A stretch of DNA of 64,000 bases, from the NCBI RefSeq assembly GCF_029962835.1, contig NC_080582.1:74272177-74336176 (forward strand), in the 5' to 3' direction. How positions within the stretch are numbered: position 1 is the stretch's first letter; each line of letters starts with the position of its first letter. The stretch comes from Magnolia sinica (Eukaryota > Streptophyta > Magnoliopsida > Magnoliales > Magnoliaceae). Below are positions 1 through 11,047 of this stretch, one piece after another. The notes below the pieces were generated by a model that saw only the letters and a program-made list of their open reading frames with translations, was not told where the DNA came from and ran no database searches. The position numbers were made by a program, and so were the translations under genes.

Positions 1-1433
1 ATCCCCGTAGCGGTAGTAAGCGTCACTCCTTGCATAGGAACAGATCTCAAACCCAAACGCCTAACTGCCGCATAAGAAATAAGAGAAGTAGTGGACCCTG
101 TATCCACTAACACAGAAATGGGAATACCTTCAATATGCTATGTCACCTCAAAGGACCTCGGCACCAAGTCAGACATAGGCGCTTCAGCTGAAAGCGCATG
201 AACACGAGCCTGCTGCTGACGATTCGACGGAGGAACCATGGGCCGCTGAGGTGGCCTGAAACCAGGAACTGCAGGTCTGAAGGATGGATGAGCTGGCGCT
301 GATTGAAGAGGTGGAGGAGAAATAACCTGAGGCATCGGACGGCTAATCCTCTGCGGTGGAGTAAAACCACCAGCTCGCATACGGGAGAAGTAGAAACGGT
401 CCAAGTGCCCCACCTTCCCACAATAAGAATATCTAAAATCAGCTCTCATCTGCTCAGCGGGCGGCGCTGAACGCCTCGGAGGAGAATCAACTCGCGGCCT
501 CTTGCCAAGGAAAGGTGCACCCTGAAAGTCCAGTCGCGGCCTAGGAGCCATCAGTGCTCGCATGCGGGATGCTCTATCTCCATCCTACTCTGCTCGCAAG
601 GACATGCTCACCAGCTCCGCATATGAAGAAATGCTAGCACAGCAAATCTTCGATCGGATCTCAGGTCGCAGTCCCTCAGAAAAACGCCGCATCCTCATCG
701 GCTGATCACCCAGGATCAAAGGAACATACCGCCCCAACTCAGTAAACCGGTTCTCATACTCCGTAACCGACAACCCTCCCTGGTGGAGGTGAAGGAACTC
801 ACTCTCCTTCTTATGTCGGTACGTAACCGGGAAATACTTCTCGTGGAAGCGCGCCTCAAACGCCTGCCACAACCAAACAAAGTCCTCCTCGACAGTGCGA
901 AGTACACTGTCCCACCACAAACTGGCCTCTTTCTCAAACATGAAGGTGACAAGCTCAACCTGCTCGACCTCAGAGCAGTGCAACGGTCTCAGCATCTTAG
1001 AGATGCGGTCAATCCAATACTCGGCCTCCTCGGGTCTATGAGAACCCGCAAAAGTAGGAGGTCGCAAGCGCTGGAATCGCTCGAATGTGCCGCTGGCACT
1101 GGCACTCCCAGATGGAGGCATAGGTGAAACAGGTGGAGTCGCCCCTACTGACTGAGCAAAGATGCCAGCCATGGAAGAGAGGAACTCCTGCTGCTGCTGC
1201 TGCTGCATCAACAACATCATCTGCTCAAACCTATCAACAGGTGGAGTAGATGAAGGTGCACGGCTCGGCTCAGGAACCGAGGGCGTGACTGGAGGAGCCA
1301 TCGGTGTCGACTCAACACCGGCACGAGATGGACCCGCCGGCGGATCTGACTGGCTATAGCTCAAGGGAGGAACCCCAGCAAGCGACTCAATCAGAGAGAG
1401 AGGGGCCGAAGTCTCCGAACCCTTAGGAGGCAT
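1..1433 (-). pseudogene. Ty3/gypsy gag-protease region with two in-frame stops, cut by window edge
   Basis: One continuous reading frame runs from the ATG at 1433 to the left edge, interrupted by TAG codons at 585-587 and 138-140. The first 282 residues start with a Pro/Ser-rich stretch and a polyglutamine run (CTG repeats near 1187-1206). A retrotransposon Gag domain follows, with signatures such as RLRPPTFAG, AEYWIDRISKML and FHEKYFP. After the first stop comes a basic, Pro-rich segment with a zinc-knuckle-like YCGKVGHLDRF in which two of the four expected ligands are Tyr. After the second stop a retroviral-type aspartic protease begins, with VLVDTGS (DTG codons at 96-104). Reverse transcriptase and integrase would lie beyond the left edge. 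In this family Gag packages the RNA and the protease matures the polyprotein. The stops make this copy defective unless read through. The LTR and primer site to the right agree with the minus orientation. Confidence 0.85.
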
Positions 1434-1748
1434 CCCTACATTTAATCAGAGGATGCAACCTGTCAAATTCTAAGTCACATAATCCATCCACACAACAACA
1501 CAGCACAACACAACTCCAAAGACAAACAACATGCATTCCATTAATCAAAATCGTTGCAATACAAGTAGTACAACAATACATGAATCACGACTAGGAAAGC
1601 ATGAAAACAACAACATCTAACACTTCAACAACCACAGCAACTACAACAACCACAAACAACTACCACAACTACAACACTCCAACTACAAGCCAACAACGGC
1701 TACACATAGAAAGAAAACACAAACAAAGCAAAGACGGCCACGACGATG
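1434..1748 (-). other. Low-complexity spacer between the extra ORF and gag
   Basis: About 315 bp that is extremely rich in GTT/GTTGTT on the minus strand (ACA/CAA on plus, densest near 1600-1690). It separates the upstream ORF from gag. The bases just before the gag ATG read like a weak splice acceptor (TAAATGTAG), so splicing onto gag is conceivable but unproved. No coding potential is seen. Confidence 0.5.
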
Positions 1749-2926
1749 CTACTCGTCGGAATCAGGAGATGGAGGCGGAGCACCCTTATCCTGCAAGCAA
1801 CACAGGATAGACTTCAGAGTCCGAGACATCTTCTTAAACTTATGCTTAACAAAGCCTCGAAGATCAACCATCTCCTGGCGTAAAGCAGCTTGCCCTTCTT
1901 CAAGCCGTGTAAGACGGGCATCTCTGACAGTCTGCTCTGCGCCCTGCTCTGGCACCACAGGAGGAGAGCTATCACTCGAATCCTGTGCCTCAATCTTTTC
2001 CTCGTCTTGCTCTGTTCCTTCCTTAGACTCCGCACCACCTTCAGCAAAACTCTCATCATCACCGCTCTCAGACTCAGCCTCACCCTCTGAGGCAAGCCGA
2101 CCAGAACCAACCTCCATCAGCTTGAGAGTCCTCAAATTGATATAACGAACAGGAAGCGGCTTCTCAGCTCCAAGCCTATAGCCAAACTCATGTGCGATCT
2201 TGCAAATGAGGCGGCCAAAGGGAAGCGACTCGGTCCTTCTACTCGAACGAGCGATGAGAATAATCTGGCGCAGGACGTACGTCGGCACACACAACTTCGC
2301 TTCCTGCCCCACCTGATATAAAAAATCCACCATCAGGCGCATACACTCGCTGCAGTTGCTCCACCTTGGATACACATTGAACGTAAAGATGTGGTGAAGC
2401 AAACGGAAGTCGTCCGTCATGTGAGAAGCCAAAATACTCCTATTCGGCTGCCATTCAACCAGACGACCACACAAGGATCGGATGCGACGATCCCTCTCGC
2501 GCACACTGTCCACATTCTTCTCGCTGACATGCACTTCCCCAAATGGCACCTTTAAGAGTCAGGATATCAAAGCAACATTGACAATACCAACTCGACCGCT
2601 ACCACAGGGAATCTTGAACTGCAGAGGATCCAGCGAAGGCTCCAGAATGTTGGCATAGAAGGCCCGAACAGTGCTAGCATTCGCGCGATACTCGCCTTCA
2701 AACAAGGGACCCCAACCAGCCCCTTCTAGGCGCTCCAACAAGAAGAACTCACCAAAGAGCCGCGGATCAACATGAGCCTCAAAAAGGACTCTATGCCCTT
2801 CATAGACTCCATGCGACAACTCCGCCAACAAGGTCCTACAACTCCGCCAGCGGCTCCTCTCGGCCTCCGTGCACGAGTTGGGCGGCTTGGCCCGGCTTCA
2901 TCCACTGGCGCTCTCTTCTTCCCCAT
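1749..2926 (-). pseudogene. Extra ORF upstream of gag, plant transposon-protein-like domain, broken
   Basis: The minus-strand reading starts at the ATG at 2926 (MGKKRAPVDEAGPSRP) and ends at 1749. It needs one frameshift between about 2850 and 2885, and it crosses a TGA at 2559-2561. The middle contains LFGEFFLLERLEGAGW, VRAFYANILEPSLDP and LPFGRLICKIAHEFGY. These resemble the putative plant transposon protein domain (Transposase_32 type) often found in or beside Ty3/gypsy elements. The C-terminal third is very acidic (Glu/Ser/Asp), followed by a likely coiled coil and a Lys-rich tail. It lies between the leader and gag on the same strand, so it is probably an accessory ORF of this retrotransposon. 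Its function is unknown. The domain match is from memory of family signatures, not a search. Confidence 0.6.
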
Positions 2927-3802
2927 CAAGGAAAGAAGGGAAGAAATGGAAAAGATGGTCGTCACAATTTCAAAGAGGGCCATGAGAAATGAGAGAAAGA
3001 GAGAAATAGGAAGATGGTGAAGCTTCCACACAACTATTAGCCAAATAGAAATTGCAAGGACTCAAATGAGAAGAAAAGAAGGAAAAATCAGTAATGAAAA
3101 GGAAGATTTAAAGATGGGGTGATGGGTTTGCACGAAAAATGGAGGAAGATGAAGATTGGGGAGAGATTTGAGAGGATTTGGAGAGGTTTTAGAAGAAAGG
3201 GAGAATTTGGGAGTGGGTTTTGTGAAGGAAATAGGTAAAAGGAATGAGTTTTAAGGTAAAACCATAGAGGGGTGGGCCACACTAGGCCTGAGATGCGTCG
3301 GCCCGCCGCGGCCCGGCCCGTTGAGCCCGCTGACCGGCGATGCCTCGCCGAACCGGCGATGGCATCACCGGTCTCTAGACATATCGGCGATGCCTCGCCG
3401 TTTTGGCGAGGCCCTCCTGGTCCCCCTTGGTCTGAATGATGTGGTTCCCCCCTGGGTCCCACAGAAAATGCCCCGATTGGCCCCTTGCGTAGTTTGACGC
3501 CTATCGGGTCATTTTGATAGAAATCTGATCCAAATAACGATTTTTGAACGATTTAAAGATGAAAAAGGGAGGATAGACCATCTACACTCCTTAATAGAGG
3601 GTCTAGGAAAGGTTTCGGGTCGCTGTGTGTGATCAGGGAAGAGTACAGACTCGATCTCGGTGAAGGTTTTCAAGGAACTTTCGCCAATAGAAGCTACGGA
3701 GCACAAACACAAAAGCGATGATAAACCCGCACCCAATTACACTAAAGTGATGACAACGTGCGGTGTGTGACCATAACCCAGGTCCGGTTTAATCCAGATC
3801 AT
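2927..3802 (-). other. Untranslated leader of the gypsy element
   Basis: Roughly 870 bp between the primer-binding site and the first ORF. The part nearest the ORF is purine-rich on plus (pyrimidine-rich in the element's RNA). The part nearer the primer site is GC-rich and carries two identical 16-bp palindromes. Small open frames here are short and show no recognisable domain. Confidence 0.6.
3335..3400 (-). repeat. Duplicated 16-bp palindrome in the gypsy leader
   Basis: CGGCGATGCCTCGCCG occurs exactly at 3335-3350 and again at 3385-3400. Each copy has 6-bp complementary arms (CGGCGA/TCGCCG) around a TGCC loop. A half copy (AACCGGCGATGG) lies between them and TTGGCGAGG follows. In RNA these would form GC-rich stem-loops about 400 nt after the primer-binding site, a usual place for dimerisation or packaging signals in retroelements. 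That role is an inference. Confidence 0.7.
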
Positions 3803-3814
3803 GCTCTGATACCA
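3803..3814 (-). promoter_or_regulatory. Primer-binding site for initiator tRNA-Met
   Basis: The minus strand reads TGGTATCAGAGC, the standard plant retrotransposon primer site complementary to the 3' end of initiator tRNA-Met. It sits three bases from the LTR end (GGCGTTACA-AGT-TGG). This fixes the orientation and identifies the LTR to its right as the 5' LTR. Confidence 0.9.
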
Positions 3815-3817
3815 ACT

Positions 3818-6800
3818 TGTAACGCCTTGAAATTCGGAGGTCGAGCATAACTCAGCTCCCGAGTTCCAAAACATCACTTATGCAATATATTTAATGAAGG
3901 ATGTATGTTGACTGTATTAGTGCATAAAACATGGAATAGATTAAGCCAAAACACAGATATGATTCAGGGATAAGTAAATAAAACAAGCGGAAGACTTATA
4001 GTAAAATGTGTACAAGTGTAAGTCCCTGAAGTACATATACAAGTTAGGTCGAATGAAAGTGTTATTTAACAAAATTATAAGTATCAAGTTACATCATTTC
4101 AGATCCCAAAAATAATCCCAAAGATCTCGCACATCAGACCGAGGCTCGCTAGAACCCATCTGAAAACTGCATATAGGAGAAGGCAGCCTCGTAGTCATCC
4201 AGCTCCCGCTCTGCCTCAGACGTCGCATCCACATCTGCAACATCAGGGCCTAAGACAGAGTCTAGTGGGTGTTTAACACCGCCCCAGAAACGTGGGAGTG
4301 AGTGATCAACTCAGTGGAACAATAAGGCACTGGTTAACATGTTATCAGTTCAATCAAACAGTAATGATAAAGCAGGACAATTAAATAAATCCTAAGTACT
4401 CTTGTTAATGCAAGTATGAATGCGGTATGATGCGTGCCCTCACGCGTACACCCTCAGCGTCTTCATCTTACGTTACGCATGACATCGCCTCAAAGTGCGC
4501 CACATCTACAAAGCACATGCAAATGCGGTGCATGGATATGATTACCAAGTTGTTATTAGTCCGTTTCACACAACAGGATTGGGAAGCTAAGATACCTTCC
4601 TCATATCACCATCCAAACAGTGATCCATACTAGGGTCGTCAATCCTAGACATCTCATACGATCATGTATTTGAGGTCTTAGCAAAGGGCTCGTCACAAAT
4701 CAATGCACGCCTTTCATGCCTTTACTACCACAATTTGGCTCGTCACCTCCTTGCGGTATCCAGGTATGCTCGAGGTCACTACAAAGGGCTCGTCACCAAT
4801 CAATGTAGGCCGACAGCACGAATATAGTGTCTCATACCACCATAATTGGCTCACGAGTTTAAGTGCTCATTGGTCACTACGGGGAGGCTCGTCACCCCAG
4901 CGTAGGCCGACAACTCGACCACGGTGTCCCATACCACCATGTCCGGCTCATGAGTCTTAGCGGATCAAGTACCATAGTTAATAGGATGTCACTGGTAAGT
5001 TCGGTACCCTAGATTCAAGCAGTAGCGTCCATACATGGTTAACATATATCGGACAATCGGGTTATTTGACGAACTCGACTAGCACGAGCGCACGTTGAGT
5101 TGAGCGACATAGAGTGCGCAAACACTCCGCGTGGCCAAACCACTACCGACAACTCTAATACGACTCGGGTTCGTCTAATACATCCTACGTGGCGAAAGCA
5201 ATCTCAACCACGCATATAGGGTCAATTACCGATTTCCTGGACTAATGCATAGTCCCAAACACTTTACACTACTACAGATATTCATATGGAATGTAAGACA
5301 GTAATGGAACAACAACTCAAATCATGGTACACCAGCACTTGAAGAATGTCAACTTAACATAAATGAGAGCATAGGTAATGCTTGAATTTAAATAACTTGG
5401 AATGTAACTGCATAAAGGAAATCATGCGCATCAATAGGAGTATTGAGAATCACTTCTCAATGCCCACAATTAGTGTAATCAGTTACACTTAGATCGTTCA
5501 TGCATTTCTACAAACACTTAGCATACATGGAACAACATACATGGCGTATGTTGAAATACATGCACTTAGGCAATTCCTTTTACTAAGGAGTTGTCATACA
5601 TGCATCTAGCATACATACACGACAAATAATCATGACAAACACAAGTGCATATTTTATACGTATACGGTACTTTATAAATACACATAGAATACACAAATCT
5701 CAATATAGCAAATGCATATCAGGAAAGCAACGTAAACATAACATTTGACATGTGAAATCTCATCCATAATAAGAATAAATCACTAACTGGTGTTGAAAGC
5801 CTTGAAAACCATAACCTATACACTTAAAGTCCTCACCTTAAGCGAAGAAAGAACCACCGAACTGATTTAGACGAGTTGTCTTCGTCAACGGCGTTAGAAT
5901 ACCCTAGAACAAAGATGGAAATGAGATATAACAACACAAAGTCTAATCTAAGCTCTAACACAGGTTAGGGTTAGGTTAACTTACCCCAAAAGAACTCAGA
6001 ACCGTCAGAAGAACGATTCAAAGTGAAGGTTCAAAGATAAAAAAGAACAAGGAGGAATCGAAGGTAATTCACCAACTTATCTCTCTCACTTTCTCTCTCT
6101 TTTCCACTCTCTTTCCAAGCTAGGGTTAGAGAAAATCGTATGGAAAAGAGAGCTAGGGTTTAAGGACTATAAATAGGCCTATTCTTGACGAAAATAACCC
6201 CAGGGACAAGGTATACTTAGGTTATAACCAAAGTAAGCTTTTCTCGATCCAACGAAGCACTTCTGGTGGGCCTATAACCACGAAAGGTCGGACTTAAGCT
6301 CACTGACCATGGATCTAGGTCAAGCTGAGTTTTCGTACCGACCAGCTCTTCAGATCAGCCATGGCGGATCACACTCAATTCAACGGTCATAGAAACTCGA
6401 TCAGGTCCACAAGCACTACGATATGCCTGGGCCAACTATCCTGATCAGAGGGTGAAATTGGGTCAGAATCCAACGGTCAGATAGCTTAAAATCGTCGCGC
6501 AAGCGACACGACTCAGATTTCAATAAAAGCTTAATAAATTCCAACCGTTCTCACACTCTTCACTCCGAGCTCAAGCAAATCGACCCAGAACATCGGATCG
6601 ACTTGATTTTCGAGGAGATGGTCAAGCCCAACTCGGTGACCGCAACAACCTAAGATCATCGCCATCGGACTTTCGACGCACGGTCCAGGTCCGATCCAGA
6701 TCTTCCAAAAATTCTCCAGAACAACTGGATTTAGCGATGGATCCCAGGTTTCAGAGTAACGTAGCGCTCACTAATCTACACGTTTAGAGCCATGCAGATA

Positions 6801-6909
6801 CAATTTAAAGTGATTGATGCGGATTTCACAAGCAATCGAGTAAAGCACTAATTACCCCAAAACAACTACTTAAGGAAAGATTAGCACAGAAAATTTCAAG
6901 GTCGTTACA
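3818..6909 (-). repeat. 5' LTR of the gypsy element, about 3.1 kb
   Basis: On the minus strand it begins TGTAACGACCTTGAAATT at 6909 and ends GGCGTTACA at 3818, next to the primer site. The two ends are inverted versions of each other over about 18 bp. It contains a TATA-like TATTTATAG at 6168-6176 (minus), followed by AAACCCTAG and a pyrimidine-rich leader. The half nearest gag carries the GAGTTGATCACTCACTCC-type segment that recurs in its inverted partner. No genuine ORF is visible; the short frames at 4427-4960 are shadows. Three kilobases is long for an LTR. The second LTR lies beyond the left edge. Confidence 0.85.
6168..6176 (-). promoter_or_regulatory. TATA-like element in the 5' LTR
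   Basis: TATTTATAG on the minus strand, about 740 bp into the LTR and followed by TCCTTAAACCCTAG. It is placed as expected for the U3/R boundary. The core is near-palindromic, so strand assignment rests on the element's orientation. Confidence 0.4.
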
Positions 6910-8186
6910 GCACTCATACTAGTCGAGCTCGTCAAGTAACCCGATTGACCCGATGTATGTTCACCATGTATGGACGCTACTGCTTGAACCTATGGTACCA
7001 ACTTACCACTGAAAATTCCTTTAACCTTGGTAACTTGATCCGCTAAGTCTCATAAGCCGAACATGGTGGTATGGGACACCATGGTCGAGCTGTCGGCCTA
7101 TGCTGGGGTAACGAGCCTCCCCGTAGTGTCCAGTGATCAACATAGCCTCGTAAGTCGAATACGGTGGTATGGGACACTGTATTCGAGCTGTCGGCCTACA
7201 CTGATAAGGTGACGAGCCATTTGTAGTGACCTCGAGCATACTCTAAGACCACGTAGAGGCGACGAGCCTTTACGTAACAACAAGAGTATATACTCGGCCT
7301 GCACTGATCAGGTGACGAGCCCTTTGCAGTGACGTAGAACCATAACATCGTATGAGATTTATTAAAATTGACAACCCTAGAATGGATCATCGTTGAAAAT
7401 TGATATAAGGGAGGTACCTTAGCTTCTCAATCTTGTTGTATGAAGAAGGTCTAATAAGAACTTGGTAATCACGTTCATGCACCGCATTACGTGTGCGTTT
7501 GGCGTAGCAGGTTAAGCACTGAGGAAGGGTTGCATGCCGTGATCGTGAGATGAAATCGCTGAGGGAGAGTAGGTGAGGGCATGCATCATTATTTCATATT
7601 ATTCTTGCATTAATCAGAGTATTTAGGGATGTTTGATTGTGCTGCTTTATCATTACTGCTTGACTGAATTGATAACATGTTAACCTTTGCTTTATAGCTC
7701 CACTGAGTTGATCACTCACTCCCAAGTTATGGGACGGTGTTTTAAACACCAACTAGACCCTGTTGTAGTTTCAGGTAATGGCGCAGCCTGTGAGGCAGAA
7801 CTAGACTTTGAGGATGATGAGGTGGCATTCTCATACATGCAGTGGACCGTTCTGAATTGACGGGGCTTCAGGGCTGATACTTTATAGTGGACCACCACGT
7901 TTTGACATTTTGTATTTTAAAATAATACTTGTAACTATTCGACCTGGTAATATGATCATACTTGGGAGACTCACAATCACTTACATACTTTATATACTTA
8001 TTACAGTCTTCCGCTTGCGTAATGTAACTGTCTCCGGAGTATGATATGTTGTTTTGGTATAATCCCACTCATGTTAAATGCACTAATACGAACAACATTT
8101 AATCATCATTATCCATGTTGCATAAGTGATGCGTTGGAACTCGGGAGTTGGGCCAATGCTCGACCTCCGATTTTCAGGGGGTTACA
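6910..8186 (+). repeat. Truncated LTR of the same family, opposite orientation
   Basis: This segment is the reverse complement, with divergence, of about 3818-5095. For example, GTATGGGACACCATGGTCGA near 7071 mirrors the block around 4920. It ends in GGGGGTTACA at 8186, matching the LTR end beside the primer site of the other copy. No primer-binding site follows it, so it is a 3' or solo LTR. It starts abruptly at the outer end of the neighbouring LTR (6909/6910), as expected if the minus-strand element inserted into it. Confidence 0.8.
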
Positions 8187-10333
8187 GTTTCAGTAGTTGA
8201 AGGGTGTTTTAGGTTCCATACAGGCGTGAGCAGACATGGTTAATGAACATGGTTGGTCAGTAAGCGAACTAGACCATGCGAGTTTAGGCGAGTACGTGAC
8301 GGACGACATCGAATACAAGCGACCCATGTAGTCCAACTACTGTCGCTCATTCGCATTCGCCCAAACCCGCTGGTTTAGCCGCGGGATGGTCCTACCAACA
8401 GGACCACCTTCTCCCACTTCAGTTTCCTGACCAGCCCAGGGGTTTATGACCTTCAATAATATTCCAACAATTCCGGATTCATCTTCTACATGAGTAAAGT
8501 CATGCACTCATACATTAAACATAAAAATTCAGATTTTCTACAATGCAACTACTAACAAAAAAATATAAAATTTATATGTGTGCGTGTTGAGTGGAGTTAC
8601 CGAAGAGATCAAGAGTTATACATCATTCATAGTACAAACATACAAAAAAGATTAATACTAGAATAAACATACAGAAATGATTTATGCAAGCACAAACATA
8701 CAATAAATATTTTATGCAATTATACATGCCACAAGGAAGGTTATACTAGAATCACATATGAGATGAACATGCCACTCCAAATCAAGCCCAATTATGTTGA
8801 AGAACAAATAACCAACACTTAACCATGTCATGGGATTTAGGGAAACCTATCATGTAGGGTCTTTTCTAGGTTCTCTCTAGATTACTCAAGTACATCGTCT
8901 TAAAATTTATAATCATTAAACTCATAGTAGAATTGGTGTTAGGCCACCTAAGGATAATAGTCCGCACCTTGTGACAAATCGCTCGATTCATGGCGCCTAT
9001 AGGGTTATGGTGTTAGAAAATCATCGTTGAAATGCCTAATTAAGCATACAAGCTTGTAAGAATTGGAATGAATTAAACACAAGACCTAAACCCACATACA
9101 TAACTCAATACTTACCTTCAATCGTCGTCGAATCGACACTAATTAATGAAGGACGATGTTGCTATAGAGGAGATGAGAGGGTAAAGGTGCATAAACCCTC
9201 ATACTTTCAAGCTTTCCTTTCTTTTCCTCCTCTTTTCTCCTCTTTTTCTCTTTCTTTTCTCTAGGGTAAATTTGTATGGGGAGAGAGGTGCCCCAAAGAA
9301 GCCCTTATATAGAGCCAGATTTGGTGTAAATGGCCCCAATGGCTAGGTTTTTACTATACTAGCCCTATAGAAGGGTCTTTCTAACCTCTAGGGCCCACTA
9401 TGGGGTGTACATATTGATATACACCGTAGAATAGTTAGCCCTAATGATGATATACGTATAGATATGATCGGCCCGCCATTTGGATGCGTCGATCGACAGA
9501 TATGATTAGAAGACTGTTCAACGGTCACCGATGGTCGATCGGGGCCATGACTATACGGATATGAGCAGAAAATATCCTTACTCCACGTGTGAGTTTGGTC
9601 ATAAATCAACGGTCCGAAATTCTCAACTTCGCATAAGAGTGGATGACCCAATTTACTTAAATTTCAGCCTCTTCTTTTAGGGTATTTGCATTTCTCATGC
9701 ACTTGTCCTTTGGCTCAAGTTGAGCAGTTCTATAGTTTTGGAACTAGTGGCCCACCTACGAGCGGTCTAGAACTTGTTCGAAAAATCGGACATTTTTGGA
9801 ATGAATTAGGTATTGAGATTTCTTGTGGACAATGATTAGGGTTCGGATTAACTATATTCATAGTGTGGCCTATTTATAGCTAGTGAAAGTGCGTAGAGAT
9901 TGGCCATAATTACTATAAACCGTCGGTTTTTGGCTAAAAGAGTAACGGGGTTGATTTAGTCTATTAGTCAAGATCCGTGCCTTATCTGACTCGGTTCGGT
10001 TAGATATTTAATTTAGTTATGATCGTCTTGATTAGTTAGCGATGGGTCGGTTAGATTTAGGCCCTATATGAGTAAATCATGGGGTTAAACTTGATGTTCA
10101 AGTGATCAGGTGGATTCGATGGCTTCCTACGATTAATTAATCAGACTTGTGCGGTTCTTTACTAGTACCACCCGTGTATAAACTAATATTGAGTGCTAAT
10201 GGCTAGGAAGTGATATTATAAGTTAATTACAAAAAAAAAATTCAAGAATTTTTTAAAATCCAAAACAGTGAAAATCTAGGATGTTATAGGATCGGTGTCT
10301 CTATACTCGGGTGTCGATTTTCTGGGTGTTACA
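8187..10333 (-). repeat. Related gypsy LTR fragment
   Basis: The right end reads TTTTCTGGGTGTTACA, so on minus it starts TGTAACACCC like the other LTRs. A good TATA box (CTATATAAGGGC, minus) lies about 1 kb inside, followed by a pyrimidine-rich leader, the same order as in the 3.1-kb LTR. The left boundary is not clear and may be truncated at the neighbouring LTR. No coding potential was found; the short frame at 9388-9651 has no recognisable content. Confidence 0.5.
9304..9311 (-). promoter_or_regulatory. TATA box of the LTR fragment
   Basis: TATATAAG on the minus strand within CTCTATATAAGGGC, followed downstream on minus by an AG/TC-rich leader. It supports minus-strand transcription of this LTR. 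Confidence 0.45.
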
Positions 10334-11039
10334 GAAACCCCATCAAATTACCCCAAATCCATAGTGTCAAACAGCTCCTAAGGATTCCAACAGGCAACTT
10401 TTGATTTCAATCTCTGATTTTTGCACATAATGTTATTGGTCCAATGATTCGAATAAGATGTTGATTGATTTTGCAAACAAAAGACTAAGTTAAATTTACA
10501 TTTGAAGTTAATTTTTTTTATTTTTAGTAAATTTTATAATTATTGTATTTTTATATGTTTTAGGCTTTTTAGCTTGGACTAATATATTTGTTTTGAGATT
10601 TTAATTGAGGTTTTAAGATTCATGTATTTTTCCTATTTTTAGTAAATTTTATATTTTTAAAAAATTATTAATATGATTGAATTAAAATTCATATGTGCTT
10701 TGTAAGTCATTCAATTCAATAAAAAATAATTTTAACTGCAGAGAATCTTTTCCTAACGAATTGAAGGATAGCCATTAAGGTGGAAGGCAATGATCTCTTA
10801 CATTTCTCTATTGCTTTGCGAAGCTAACTCCTCTACATTACTTACATATTATTTACACTTTCTAAATATGAAATAAAACTAAAAAGAATATTAAAAAATA
10901 AATAAATTGTGTGAGTTTTTCAAAAGCTGACCTAGGGGGTTTTGAGTCGACTCGAGTTGAGTTGAATCGAGTTGACTCAATTTCAAGTCGAGTTTTGTTT
11001 TCGTGTTTTTAATACGCTTGCATGCAAAAAAAATGGACA
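10334..11039. other. AT-rich intergenic sequence
   Basis: Long T-rich and A-rich runs. No ORF, RNA gene or bounded repeat could be supported. Confidence 0.5.
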
Positions 11040-11047
11040 ATTGTAAT

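Noticed and set aside
783..1359. Plus-strand ORFs opposite gag
   Set aside because: They are antisense shadows of the GC-richer gag frame; the Cys run comes from the CTG repeat.
6120..6180. Interstitial telomere repeat
   Set aside because: CTAGGGTTT occurs only as isolated copies in the LTR leader, not as a tandem array.
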